Of a DNA stretch of 64,000 nt, positions 54,231 through 63,431 are shown piece by piece. Source of the DNA: Brumimicrobium sp. (GTDB taxonomy: Bacteria > Bacteroidota > Bacteroidia > Flavobacteriales_D > Crocinitomicaceae); the NCBI GenBank assembly GCA_023957385.1, contig JAMLGZ010000001.1, forward strand, positions 1,350,923 to 1,414,922, in the 5' to 3' direction. Under the pieces are notes generated by a model that had not been told where the DNA came from, did not search any database, and worked only from the letters and a program-made list of their open reading frames with translations. Position numbers and translations under genes: made by a program. How positions within the stretch are numbered: the first letter of the stretch is position 1; every line of letters begins with the position of its first letter.

Positions 54231-55121
54231 TTATTTAAAGTTTTTTGCTACAACTAAATCTTTTGTTCCATGAGTCCAATCGTAGAATCCTTCTCCTGAT
54301 TTAACTCCTTTCTTACCAGCTGTAACCATATTCACTAACAATGGACATGGAGCATATTTTGGGTTTCCTAATCCATCATAGAGTACTTGCATAATAGCAA
54401 GGCAAACATCCAATCCAATAAAGTCAGCTAATTGAAGAGGTCCCATCGGATGCGCCATTCCTAATTTCATAACGGTATCGATTTCAGCTACGCCGGCAAC
54501 ACCTTCATGAAGGGTAATGATGGCTTCATTAATCATAGGCATTAATATTCTGTTGGCTACAAATCCAGGATAATCATTGACTTCTACAGGAACTTTATCA
54601 AGCGCTTTAGATGTTTCTACGATAACTTTCATTACTTCGTCTGAAGTAGAATAACCGCGGATGATTTCAACTAACTTCATCATAGGAACTGGATTCATAA
54701 AGTGCATACCAATTACTTTATCCGGGCGAGAGGTATGTGCTGCTATTTTTGTAATAGAGATAGAAGAAGTATTAGAAGCTAAGATAGCATCAGCTTTTGC
54801 AGCTTTATCCATTTGTTCAAATATCTTAAATTTTAATGCTTCATTTTCTGTTGCAGCTTCTACGATTAGGTCAGCATTTTTTACCCCCTCATCAATACTT
54901 GTATATGTTGTTAAGCGAGATAAAGTAGCAGTTTTATCAGTTTCTGTGATTTTTTCTTTAGCCACCATTCTATCTAGATTTTTCTCAATAGTAGAAAGAC
55001 CTCTTTTTAATGCATCCTCAGATACATCAATTAAAGAAACTTGATATCCATATTGTGCAAATACGTGTGCAATTCCATTACCCATTGTTCCGGCACCAAT
55101 TACTGCTACATCCTTTATCAT
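54231..55121 (-). CDS. hbd: 3-hydroxybutyryl-CoA dehydrogenase
   Basis: 296-residue NAD(P)-dependent dehydrogenase of the 3-hydroxyacyl-CoA family. The Rossmann motif is VIGAGTMGNGIAHVFAQYGYQVSLIDV. The catalytic His-Glu pair is in GMHFMNPVPMMKLVEII, and SNTSSISITKIAA and DYPGFVANRILMPMINEA are typical. The C-terminal domain is single, as in the short-chain (butyryl) enzymes. It lies 32 bases upstream of the class V aminotransferase gene, possibly cotranscribed. Confidence 0.93.
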   Translation of the reverse strand: MIKDVAVIGAGTMGNGIAHVFAQYGYQVSLIDVSEDALKRGLSTIEKNLDRMVAKEKITETDKTATLSRLTTYTSIDEGVKNADLIVEAATENEALKFKIFEQMDKAAKADAILASNTSSISITKIAAHTSRPDKVIGMHFMNPVPMMKLVEIIRGYSTSDEVMKVIVETSKALDKVPVEVNDYPGFVANRILMPMINEAIITLHEGVAGVAEIDTVMKLGMAHPMGPLQLADFIGLDVCLAIMQVLYDGLGNPKYAPCPLLVNMVTAGKKGVKSGEGFYDWTHGTKDLVVAKNFK

Positions 55122-55342
55122 ACTGTAAGATTTTAACGTTAATAATAAAGCCCTAAAGTTAGCTATTATCTGTAATTTGGAAAGAAATTATAAGGAAATA
55201 TTTATGAAATAATATTCTTTAGAAAGGTACTGGTTTGTGCAGTACAATTTGATATTGAGATAATTAGGGGTGATTTTCTATTCTGAACTATTCCAATCTT
55301 TCCCATTGATGTTTTATGAGCGAATTGAATAATCAGTTCTTA

Positions 55343-56503
55343 CTATTTCAATATATCATTATAAATATGATCAAATGCTTCTCCTACTGCTCTGTAGCTG
55401 TATTTTTTTAATGCTTCTTGTTTGATTTTAGCATTGTCAAAGCAAGTTTCTTTATTTATAAATAGAAGCATAGCTTCTAATAATTTTTCTTCATCCCTAG
55501 GCTCTATTAGTATGCCATTTGATTCATCTATGCATTCAGGAATTCCATTCACATTTGTTGTGATGACAGGTTTTCCAACGGTCAGTGATTCCAAAATAAC
55601 ACATGGCAAATTCTCATAATTGCTAAATAATACGAAGGCTGTACTCTCATTCATGGCTTCTGCAATTTCTGACGTAGTTTTTGTTCCTTCGAAAGTGATT
55701 AGGTCTTTAGATAAATTCAACTGATTATATGCCATTTCAATGAATGGCTGTATCTTCCCATCACTAATTATTCTAAAATGAAAGTTAGTGGTAATTTCAC
55801 TTAACTTTTTAATAGTCCTTAGTATTCCAGAAATGTTTTTATGGGCATCATCTGCTGTCGAAACATGTAGGAAACTAGTTTTTTCAGGAATTTCAATTTG
55901 TAAATCTCCAAATATATGCTCATTGACAACATTTGGGACTATTTCCATCGGGACATTGACTCCTAGTTTGGTTAATGATTTTTGCAAATCTTTGCTTACC
56001 GGCAATATTCTTTCTGCCTTTTTCATACATGAAATAGCATGCTTTAGTCCTAAATACGGCAGACGGTTACTCCCCATATGATAAGCGGTAGAATTCTCTG
56101 TCACAACAAAAGGAATCTTAAATTTCTTCTTTAAATGTACAGCAAATCTACCTATAGGGAAAACCTGATTTAAATGAACAAGCTGAGGAACTCCTTGATT
56201 TTTAACCATTTCTTTGTATGCAAGATTAAAAGCTTTCTTTGTTCTATATAATTGAAGAAGTCTCTTCATAATAAAAAAAGGAAAGGTAACTTTTGGATAA
56301 TAAACGATGTAGGTGTGTACCCCATTTTCTAACTTATTCTCCAATAAATATCCTTTCTCATTATGAGAGAAAACACCGATAACTGAGATTTGATTGACTA
56401 ATGCTGCAGACTCTGCATGTTTCTGAACAAAATTCCCTAATGTAGGCGCATTTTTATTGGGATACCATGAACATAGGAATAATATTCTCTTGCGATTTGC
56501 CAT
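55343..56503 (-). CDS. Glycosyltransferase family 4 protein
   Basis: 386-residue GT-B fold transferase. The N-terminal domain starts RILFLCSWYPNKNAPTLGNFVQKHAE. The C-terminal GT4 donor-binding region includes SFLHVSTADDAHKNISGILR, ITFEGTKTTSEIAEAMNESTAFVLFSNYENLPCVILESLTVGKPVITTNVNGIPE, with the E-x7-E-type motif. The acceptor (polysaccharide or lipid) is unknown and no sugar-nucleotide genes are adjacent. The frame extends to 56536, but a -7 box (56534-56541) overlaps that start, so ATG 56503 is used. Confidence 0.88.
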   Translation of the reverse strand: MANRKRILFLCSWYPNKNAPTLGNFVQKHAESAALVNQISVIGVFSHNEKGYLLENKLENGVHTYIVYYPKVTFPFFIMKRLLQLYRTKKAFNLAYKEMVKNQGVPQLVHLNQVFPIGRFAVHLKKKFKIPFVVTENSTAYHMGSNRLPYLGLKHAISCMKKAERILPVSKDLQKSLTKLGVNVPMEIVPNVVNEHIFGDLQIEIPEKTSFLHVSTADDAHKNISGILRTIKKLSEITTNFHFRIISDGKIQPFIEMAYNQLNLSKDLITFEGTKTTSEIAEAMNESTAFVLFSNYENLPCVILESLTVGKPVITTNVNGIPECIDESNGILIEPRDEEKLLEAMLLFINKETCFDNAKIKQEALKKYSYRAVGEAFDHIYNDILK

Positions 56504-56533
56504 TAGTTTATTTTCGTTTCTTAATATTTCGAA

Positions 56534-56541
56534 CAAAGATA
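56534..56541 (-). promoter_or_regulatory. -7 box of the glycosyltransferase gene
   Basis: TATCTTTG on the minus strand, 30 bases before ATG 56503. Confidence 0.65.
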
Positions 56542-56662
56542 GTATAGAATAAATATCAATTCAATCACAACTTATATTTCTTTTTCTGATAGAGGGGTAG
56601 TAGGGTCAAATTCCTTCTTTGCACTTAATGAATCATGAATCAGAGAATCTTTTTTTCATAAA

Positions 56663-56693
56663 ACAAAAAAGCCGTCTAAAAATCAGACGGCTT
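56663..56693 (-). terminator. Terminator after efp
   Basis: A perfect stem AAGCCGTCT / AGACGGCTT with a 7-base loop, followed on the minus strand by a run of T. Confidence 0.92.
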
Positions 56694-56714
56694 CCTAAAT
56701 ATCATTTCAATAAA

Positions 56715-57278
56715 TTATTTTACACGTTCAACGTATTCACCTTTACGTGTGTCAACTTTGATTTTCTCTCCTGTTGTAATGAATAAAGGAACACGAATTT
56801 CAGCACCTGTATCAATGGTAGCAGGTTTCATAGCGTTGGTAGCTGTATCTCCTTTGATTCCTGGCTCTGTATAAGTTATTTCTGCCTCAATGTAAGTAGG
56901 AAGTTCAACTACCAATGGCGTTTCTTCTTCTGCATGGAATGTAATGTCACACATCATTCCTTCTCTCAGATATTCAGGACTATCAATTAACTTGCTAGGA
57001 ATTAAAACTTGTTCATAGTTTTCAGTATTCATGAAGTGGTAGCCTTCTCCTTCTTCATAAAGATATTGGTATTGTCTTTTTTCAATACGTACTTCTTCAA
57101 TTTTATGACCTGCTGAAAAAGTATTATCTAATACTCTTCCTGTTTCAATATCTCTCATCTTTGTTCTTACGAAAGCAGGACCTTTTCCTGGTTTTACGTG
57201 TAAGAATTCAATAATGGTGTATAATTTTCCATTGTGTCTAATGCACAATCCATTTCTGATATCTGCTGTAGTTGCCAT
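56715..57278 (-). CDS. efp: Translation elongation factor P
   Basis: 187-residue EF-P with its three beta-barrel domains. It binds between the P and E sites and relieves stalling at proline runs. The N-terminal KOW-like domain has the tip loop HVKPGKGPAFVRTKMRD with the modifiable Lys at position 32. The C-terminal signature ITYTEPGIKGDTATNAMKPATIDTGAEIRVPLFI is complete. Single gene with its own terminator. Confidence 0.97.
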   Translation of the reverse strand: MATTADIRNGLCIRHNGKLYTIIEFLHVKPGKGPAFVRTKMRDIETGRVLDNTFSAGHKIEEVRIEKRQYQYLYEEGEGYHFMNTENYEQVLIPSKLIDSPEYLREGMMCDITFHAEEETPLVVELPTYIEAEITYTEPGIKGDTATNAMKPATIDTGAEIRVPLFITTGEKIKVDTRKGEYVERVK

Positions 57279-57399
57279 ACGATTTTTAATTGAGGTGCGA
57301 ATATAAGAAAAATTTCAAAAATGATAAAAGAAGGTGGGATTTATTGCTTAAAACTCGAATTTTAAGTGTGATTTTCAATACACAGTATTTCTAATTCAA

Positions 57400-57431
57400 A
57401 AGAAAAAGCCACTCCATTTGGAACGGCTTTT
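57400..57431 (-). terminator. Terminator after the peroxiredoxin gene
   Basis: AAAAGCC / GGCTTTT outer stem with an inner TCC / GGA pair and two mismatches; T-rich tail on the minus strand. Confidence 0.7.
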
Positions 57432-57477
57432 CTTACATTTTAAATCTAAATTATGAAAACGAATAGTATTTCCGAAT

Positions 57478-58113
57478 TTAATGAGCAGTCAAATAATCAG
57501 CTACTCCTTTGCTGTCTGCTTTCATAGCATCTTTTCCTTCTTGCCAGTTAGCGGGACAAACTTCGCCATATTGCTGAACATGTGTATAAGCATCAATTAA
57601 TCTTAAATACTCATCCACATTTCTTCCAAGTGGCATGTGATTGATACTTTCGTGGAAAACGGTACCTTCTTCATCAATTAGGTATGTTGCACGATAAGTT
57701 ACATTATCACCTTCATAGATGATATCGTCTAAATCTTCATTAAAAACTTCTGAAATATCGAGAATATTCAAGATTTCAGAAAGATTTCTGTTGGAGTCTG
57801 CAATCAAGTTGTATTTAACTCCTTCAATTCCTCCTTTGTTTTTTGGTGTGTTTAACCAAGCAAAATGTACCTCAGGTGTGTCACAAGAAGCACCGATAAC
57901 AATAGTGTTTCTCTTTTCAAATTCTGCTAATTTTGCTTGAAATGCGTGTAGTTCAGTAGGACATACATAAGTAAAGTCCTTTGGATACCAGAATAACACA
58001 ACTTTTTTCTTGTTTTTTTTGGCCTCCTCTAACACGTTTAATTTAAAAGTTGTTCCCATATTGTTTGTTGCATCTACTGCGATATTTGGGAATTTTCTAC
58101 CAACGATTGACAT
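57478..58113 (-). CDS. 2-Cys peroxiredoxin (AhpC/Prx1 type)
   Basis: 211-residue thiol peroxidase reducing H2O2 and organic peroxides. The peroxidatic Cys is in PKDFTYVCPTELHAFQ, and the resolving Cys is in YGEVCPANWQEGKDAM. RNTIVIGASCDTPEVHFAWLNTP and a conserved Arg in YRATYLIDEEG complete the active site. The gene is divergent from an OxyR-type regulator 107 bp away, a classical arrangement for peroxide response. Confidence 0.95.
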   Translation of the reverse strand: MSIVGRKFPNIAVDATNNMGTTFKLNVLEEAKKNKKKVVLFWYPKDFTYVCPTELHAFQAKLAEFEKRNTIVIGASCDTPEVHFAWLNTPKNKGGIEGVKYNLIADSNRNLSEILNILDISEVFNEDLDDIIYEGDNVTYRATYLIDEEGTVFHESINHMPLGRNVDEYLRLIDAYTHVQQYGEVCPANWQEGKDAMKADSKGVADYLTAH

Positions 58114-58153
58114 ATTGTTTTATTTAATAGTTATTATTTTCCTTTTAGTTAAA

Positions 58154-58161
58154 CAAATCTA
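58154..58161 (-). promoter_or_regulatory. -7 box of the peroxiredoxin promoter
   Basis: TAGATTTG on the minus strand, 41 bases before the peroxiredoxin start, in the 107-bp region shared with oxyR. OxyR probably binds just upstream; no clear operator is visible by eye. Confidence 0.55.
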
Positions 58162-58220
58162 CTACTTATGTGCTTATTGTTTTTATCAATTATTTTTATA
58201 TTTACATAAATTTAATTTAT

Positions 58221-59144
58221 ATGATTTCTCCGATTCAAATTGAATATATTTTGGCCTTGTTGAAACACCAAAATTTTCAACGCGCTGCAGATGCTTGCCA
58301 CGTTACGCAACCTACACTTTCTATGCAGTTGAAAAAAGCAGAAGATGATGTAGGATATAAGATCATAGATCGAGATAGCCAACCTATCAAATTAACCAAA
58401 GCAGGAGAAATGCTTCTTCCTTTTCTATTGGATATCAATGAGAGTTATAGAGATATGGATGTACAAATTCAGAAATTGAAAGGAGTATATAAGTCAGAAA
58501 TTCGTATAGGTATTATTCCAACAATTGCAAATTACTTGGTTCCTGAATTGTATTCCAAATGGCAGTCTAAATTAGGTGATGTGCATCTTGATATTACGGA
58601 GTTAACAACCGCTAATTTATTAGATGCTATTCGGGAAAAGGCAATTGATTTTGGTATTATGGCTGGTCCATTAAACGATCCTTCTTTAGATCAACAAATC
58701 CTTTATAATGAAGATATTTTGGTATATGCTCCAGGAATTCAAGGAAGCACTATTAGTTTGTCCCAACTGGAAAATAAACATCCTTGGTTGTTAAGCCCAG
58801 GAAATTGCCTGCGTACACAGATGATTAATTTTTGTCAGTTAAAGGAGAAGCAAACAATTAGTTGGAATTATGAGGGCGGAAATTTGACATTATTAGTCAA
58901 TATGGTAGAGCAGGAGGGAGGATATACTTTAATTCCTTCCAATTATGTCCCACTTTTGAATATCGATAAAAAACATCTTAAACGAGTAGAAATACATGAA
59001 CCTTTTCGTCAGATAATAGGTGTATTTATGAAACGTAATACCAAACGAGATGAGTTTACTAAAATCATACGCAGTATTCAACACAATAAAAATTTAGATT
59101 ATCAGCCTAATAAGAATTCGGAGTTGTTGCCTTGGATAAGTTAG
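58221..59144 (+). CDS. oxyR: OxyR-type LysR family peroxide sensor
   Basis: 307-residue LysR regulator. The N-terminal HTH (QIEYILALLKHQNFQRAADACHVTQPTLSMQLKKAED) is standard. The regulatory domain contains GNCLRTQMINFC, with Cys 196 and Cys 205 at the same spacing as E. coli OxyR Cys 199/208, the peroxide-sensing disulfide pair. With the peroxiredoxin divergent from it, an H2O2-activated role is well supported. The frame extends 17 hydrophobic codons upstream; ATG 58221 starts at the family's usual MxxxQ/IEY. Confidence 0.93.
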   Translation: MISPIQIEYILALLKHQNFQRAADACHVTQPTLSMQLKKAEDDVGYKIIDRDSQPIKLTKAGEMLLPFLLDINESYRDMDVQIQKLKGVYKSEIRIGIIPTIANYLVPELYSKWQSKLGDVHLDITELTTANLLDAIREKAIDFGIMAGPLNDPSLDQQILYNEDILVYAPGIQGSTISLSQLENKHPWLLSPGNCLRTQMINFCQLKEKQTISWNYEGGNLTLLVNMVEQEGGYTLIPSNYVPLLNIDKKHLKRVEIHEPFRQIIGVFMKRNTKRDEFTKIIRSIQHNKNLDYQPNKNSELLPWIS

Positions 59145-59217
59145 AAAATGATGGGGAATTCTCTGCTTTTACTTATGTAATAGAATATCCAATGTATAGT
59201 TATTCTAAACACAACCC

Positions 59218-59639
59218 GTTGTGCATTTATAAAAAGTTAAAAAACCAAATAATTGTTCATGTACTTAAGTGTAAAGTTTTAAAAAATGAAAAATAATTTA
59301 CAAATAGACCCCAATCTTGCGTCACACACAGTCTGACAATTAAAACTCTAAATAACAATTAAGGCAAAATGAATAGATTCCGTTCGCTTTGCTTCGGAAT
59401 GACATTTAAGCCTTAAATAAAAAAGGAGAGGGGGGCGGCGAAGCCGACCTCCCTCTCCCTCTAACTACGTTGACGCTTGTCATTCCGAAGCGAACGGAAT
59501 CTGACGTTTCTTTTTAGCCCTATAATGACAATGAAACCTGTCGACCGAGTGATTTTTCGAAGAAAAATAACCTGCACTGAATGTCCAAAGACTATCGAAC
59601 GCTGACATCATAATCTGCATCTTATTCTAAATGCACAAC
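59218..59639. mobile_element. Non-coding element with terminal inverted repeats (MITE-like)
   Basis: The 580-bp gene-free stretch 59145-59724 contains an inverted pair: GTTGTGCATTTA starts at 59218, and its reverse complement ends at 59639. Including flanking bases, 16 of 18 match (59218-59235 with 59622-59639). Inside lie a nested inverted repeat and a GC-rich hairpin; no frame of useful length is present. No target-site duplication was found, and no matching transposase is in the window. A miniature transposable element or a structured repeat are both possible. Confidence 0.5.
59375..59502. repeat. Nested inverted repeat around a GC-rich hairpin
   Basis: The left arm 59375-59404 (AGATTCCGTTCGC ... 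TTCGGAATGACA) and right arm 59478-59502 are inverted copies that differ by a 5-base insertion in the left arm. Between them, 59425-59458 folds into an 11-bp G-rich/C-rich stem plus a 4-bp GGC(GAA)GCC tip with one bulged A. GC content is far above the surroundings. Confidence 0.75.
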
Positions 59640-59724
59640 AGATTTATTCAATCATTTTTTTCTATTTTATTTGGTATTTCATTAAAAATAAAATACTTTA
59701 GTTCTGTACATAAATTTAAACACT

Positions 59725-60555
59725 ATGAAAAAGAATTACACTCTACTTCAGGGCATAAGCTATAATTTATGCTCTAAACTCTCAAAATCCTTGTCACTTT
59801 TAATAATACTTTTGTGTTTGCATGGAAGTTTAAAAGCCCAAATAGGAATCCCTTCAATACCTATCAAAACAACAACGTGTCCAAACACTTCATGGAAATC
59901 CATCAAATACTCGGATATACCAATTGTATATTTAGATGAATCTCAATGTAAGGGGAGAGTAGGGATAGGAACGCAACAGCCAAAAGCCAAGCTAGATATA
60001 AAAGGATACCCTACATTATCTGAAAATTTTGCTTTAAATATTAGCAGATTACATAATAATAATGAGAATTCTTTACTTTCTGTCGATTATTCAGGAAAAT
60101 TTATGCTCAATTCCTATACGCAGGGAGGTTTGCCTATATTAACTGTATTTCCTAATGGAACGCTAGAGTTAAAAAATCAAGCTGGAAATTCCATACTAAA
60201 AGTAAATAGCCAAAATAGCACAACATATACCCGAGAAGTGATCGTGGATTTAGCCTCTTGGCCGGACTATGTGTTTCATTCGGATTATAAACTTCCATCT
60301 CTGAATAAAGTAGAAGAGTATATACAACTAAATAAGCGCCTTCCTGGATTTCCCAGTGCAGTAAATATTGAAACTAATGGACTCCCTTTAGGAGAAATGA
60401 ATAAATTATTAACTGAAAAAGTAGAGGAATTAACCCTTTATATCATTGCGCAGCAAAAAGAAATGAATGTTCTCAAAGAGGAACAGGATAACCTAAAAGA
60501 GTTGCTAGAAACATTACGGAATGAAATAAGCGAATTAAGTAAAAAGAACAACTAA
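59725..60555 (+). CDS. Tail-fibre-like surface protein with C-terminal coiled coil
   Basis: 276-residue exported protein; the signal region is long (cleavage near GSLKAQ, residue 39). After that, RVGIGTQQPKAKLDIKGYPT is the head motif of beta-helical tail-fibre-like proteins common in Bacteroidota. The C-terminal half has VFHSDYKLPSLNKVEEYIQLNKRLPGFPSAVNIETNGLPLGEMNKLLTEKVEELTLYI. This leads into a Leu-heptad coiled coil (about 235-276). It resembles an S74-type trimerising or chaperone end without the visible Ser-Lys dyad. It opens an operon with two more envelope genes. Confidence 0.75.
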   Translation: MKKNYTLLQGISYNLCSKLSKSLSLLIILLCLHGSLKAQIGIPSIPIKTTTCPNTSWKSIKYSDIPIVYLDESQCKGRVGIGTQQPKAKLDIKGYPTLSENFALNISRLHNNNENSLLSVDYSGKFMLNSYTQGGLPILTVFPNGTLELKNQAGNSILKVNSQNSTTYTREVIVDLASWPDYVFHSDYKLPSLNKVEEYIQLNKRLPGFPSAVNIETNGLPLGEMNKLLTEKVEELTLYIIAQQKEMNVLKEEQDNLKELLETLRNEISELSKKNN

Positions 60556-60590
60556 AGAATCTTCTTTATAACATAAAAGAATTAAAAGTG

Positions 60591-63431
60591 ATGAAAAACT
60601 TGCAACACTATACAGTAACTTTCTTTTTGCTTAGCTTTGTCTATATGGTATTCCCTCAAAACACTCCGGTAAACGTGTTTGATTGCGAGGCTTATGCTTT
60701 ACAACCAAGTCAACAAGAGTTGGATAACAATTCATATATTTATGGTTCGTGTATAGAACTTGGTGGAGACCACACCAGCGCTATGACTGCTAATCAAAAT
60801 AAAACCATGAAAGCATATCAGCGTATTCATTTAAAATCGGGTACTCACCTGAAGAGTATAGAAAACGGAGGAAAAAACCATCTACTAATACAAGAAGATT
60901 TTGGAAATGGATCTGTAGATGTTCAACCTGGAGAAATTGGACAACTCACAGGCGTTTCGGTGATGAATTACCCCGATTTGAATCATGTTTTGCGTTATAA
61001 AAAATTGGAATTTGGTATCGGGAATTTACAAAACCAAGCGTTTGAATTATGGAATGATGTACGTAAGTTTATAAAAAATACGACTGACCCTACTGCTCCT
61101 TATGACCCAACTGCGCTCAACCCATTTTTAGCATGGGATATTCAGGTTCAAGCTATTTTCAACTGTCTGGATGTACCTTGGTATGAAATAGTAGAAGGTT
61201 ATTTTACAAGGGATTATGTGGAGAATGAAAGTGAAAATGCTTGGAATGAAATCAAAGGAAATGATGGAGTGATGTCTGCGTTTCCGTTTAGAGTTCGTTT
61301 TGCACCTCCACAAAATGGAAAATGGTATGGCAAGATTCAAATAAAGGTTAAAGGTGTGCTAAAATACGAGAGTCCCTTGTTCTATTTTTATGTAGTGGAA
61401 AGTGGCGACCCCGGTTATGTACATATTCACGAAAACAGAAGAAATTTAAAACTAGGTTCACGTATGATTTTTCCTGTAGGGCAAAATTTTCCTGCACCTA
61501 GTGATGAAAATTGCAATGAAAGACATTGGGAGATTATTCCCCATACAGAAGATTGTGCTACATTAGAAGAATGGGATGAATATTTACAAAAAGTAGAAAC
61601 ATATTTTGCCTATGGCAACCAGTATGGTGATCCGGCAAAACCCAAGTATTTTAGGATGGTATCTTGTCCTTGGTCTAATTCTATTGAGTTTGAGAAAAAA
61701 GGAAATTACTACAAACGCTTGCACTATGCTTATGAAATTGATAAATTGTTGGATCTTTGTGAGGATTATAACGGTCTGATGATATATAACCTCATGATGC
61801 AAGACCATTTTATGTACCGCAATTTTTGGTGGCAATGGTCATGGGAACATAAAAATGAGGATGGTACCCATATTGATTATGCAGGACCTAACAGTAACTA
61901 CCCATTTTATTGTTACAACGATGACCCATGGGTGAATGGTGGAAGTAAAACGCCCGACAAGATGTTTACAAATACGACGGATTTGCTCTACCACAAGCAG
62001 CGTACGCGCTACCTGATTGCACGCTATGGCTACTCTACCAAAATAGCCGAATGGGAACTGTTGAGTGAACCGTGGCATTTAAACAGCCATCTAAACGATG
62101 AAGACAATATTCCATATAATTTTCCAAATGCATATCCCGAAGTTAGGGATGCCATATATAACTATCAAAAGGTGATGATAAGCTATATCAAAGATTCTTT
62201 AAATTGGAACAGGCAATTGATTGGAATAAACATAAAGCCACCTGAAGCAGAAAAAACAGGAAATCATCTTGACTCAAGTATTTACATTCAAAATGTTGAT
62301 GTGATTGGGTTTAATCCGTACTATGTTGTTCCTAATGCTCTATTGAAATCAGAAAGCAATAATATGTATCTGACTGATGTTGGCTCAGTAAGGATTTTAA
62401 GAGCCTTTAAGAATTTACCTGGAGTTCCTGTCATCATCTCCGAAGGAGGTATAGACAACGTATACAGCCCTTGCTCCAACTACAACCTCCGCCCAGTGGA
62501 TGAAATGACACTCGGCTTTACAGGTATTGCAGGTTTCTTATTTTGGGATGGCAGAGGAAAAAATGCCGATAGCATCAACAATCTGTACCTAAGTTTATGG
62601 AAAAAAACCTTCCGTGCCCTCAACCACATGAACGGCGATGATGTGATTGGAACGCTGAGCCAAGGGTGGGGACAGTGGAATCATTACAGCTCAAGTATAG
62701 TCCCAAAGAGTAAAAAATATGAAATAGAATTACAAAGTTATATCTCAAATAACAAAACAAAGGCAGTTGGCTATATTAAAAATAATACATATAATATTAA
62801 AACGAGAGGAGGAGAGAGCGATCCTTGTAAAAATGTGCCTTTGGAAAAAAAACATAAAGATCCCTACTCTAAACAATGGAATATGCCACTATTTAATAAG
62901 AGGTTGCGAATTGAAGACTTAGACTCAAAAACAGATTATAAAATTGAATGGTATTCAACTTTTGGTAGTTATCCAAATGGATATATTAAATCGGATTGTC
63001 AAAAAACCAATAAGAAAAAAGGAAAATGGGGAATTACATTAGAACATCCAAAATTAACAGTAAGCTACGCTGGAAATAATGATTTACCTGTTGTTTGGTT
63101 TGTAATACATAAAGGAAGTTGCTCCAATAGTATGAATATTCCAGATAGTAATAGCGAAGAGTTATTAACAAATAAAAATATTACTAAAAATGCAATCTCT
63201 TCATCTAAAGAATCCTTAGTTAAAGTATATCCTAACCCATTTGACAATAAAATTACAATAGAATCATCTGTAGAAGATTTGGTAAACTTAGAGTCCTTGG
63301 AAGGAAAAGTATTAGATTCATGGAAAATACCAAGTAATAGTTATGAAATCCATATCTCTAATCTCCAAAAAGGTATCTATATTTTACGATTTATAAATCA
63401 GAATATCATCTTTAAACTCATTAAGCTATGA
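60591..63431 (+). CDS. Secreted glycoside-hydrolase-like protein (clan GH-A fold) with T9SS type A domain
   Basis: 946-residue secreted protein. ATG 60591 is used; the GTG directly before it is an alternative. Signal peptide runs to VFPQ (about residue 23). An N-terminal beta domain (about 25-280) is followed by a probable TIM barrel (about 290-700). EWELLSEPWH (Glu 493) sits where clan GH-A enzymes have the acid/base Asn-Glu-Pro, and VPVIISEGGIDN (Glu 618) looks like the nucleophile strand. Conserved WDGRGKNAD follows. A further beta domain and a type A sorting domain (VKVYPNPFDNKITI) end it. The substrate is unknown; assignment to a GH family is tentative. Confidence 0.65.
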   Translation: MKNLQHYTVTFFLLSFVYMVFPQNTPVNVFDCEAYALQPSQQELDNNSYIYGSCIELGGDHTSAMTANQNKTMKAYQRIHLKSGTHLKSIENGGKNHLLIQEDFGNGSVDVQPGEIGQLTGVSVMNYPDLNHVLRYKKLEFGIGNLQNQAFELWNDVRKFIKNTTDPTAPYDPTALNPFLAWDIQVQAIFNCLDVPWYEIVEGYFTRDYVENESENAWNEIKGNDGVMSAFPFRVRFAPPQNGKWYGKIQIKVKGVLKYESPLFYFYVVESGDPGYVHIHENRRNLKLGSRMIFPVGQNFPAPSDENCNERHWEIIPHTEDCATLEEWDEYLQKVETYFAYGNQYGDPAKPKYFRMVSCPWSNSIEFEKKGNYYKRLHYAYEIDKLLDLCEDYNGLMIYNLMMQDHFMYRNFWWQWSWEHKNEDGTHIDYAGPNSNYPFYCYNDDPWVNGGSKTPDKMFTNTTDLLYHKQRTRYLIARYGYSTKIAEWELLSEPWHLNSHLNDEDNIPYNFPNAYPEVRDAIYNYQKVMISYIKDSLNWNRQLIGINIKPPEAEKTGNHLDSSIYIQNVDVIGFNPYYVVPNALLKSESNNMYLTDVGSVRILRAFKNLPGVPVIISEGGIDNVYSPCSNYNLRPVDEMTLGFTGIAGFLFWDGRGKNADSINNLYLSLWKKTFRALNHMNGDDVIGTLSQGWGQWNHYSSSIVPKSKKYEIELQSYISNNKTKAVGYIKNNTYNIKTRGGESDPCKNVPLEKKHKDPYSKQWNMPLFNKRLRIEDLDSKTDYKIEWYSTFGSYPNGYIKSDCQKTNKKKGKWGITLEHPKLTVSYAGNNDLPVVWFVIHKGSCSNSMNIPDSNSEELLTNKNITKNAISSSKESLVKVYPNPFDNKITIESSVEDLVNLESLEGKVLDSWKIPSNSYEIHISNLQKGIYILRFINQNIIFKLIKL

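Noticed and set aside
54661..55044. A 127-codon plus-strand frame antisense to the hydroxyacyl-CoA dehydrogenase gene
   Set aside because: The minus-strand frame carries all family motifs; the plus frame is a shadow.
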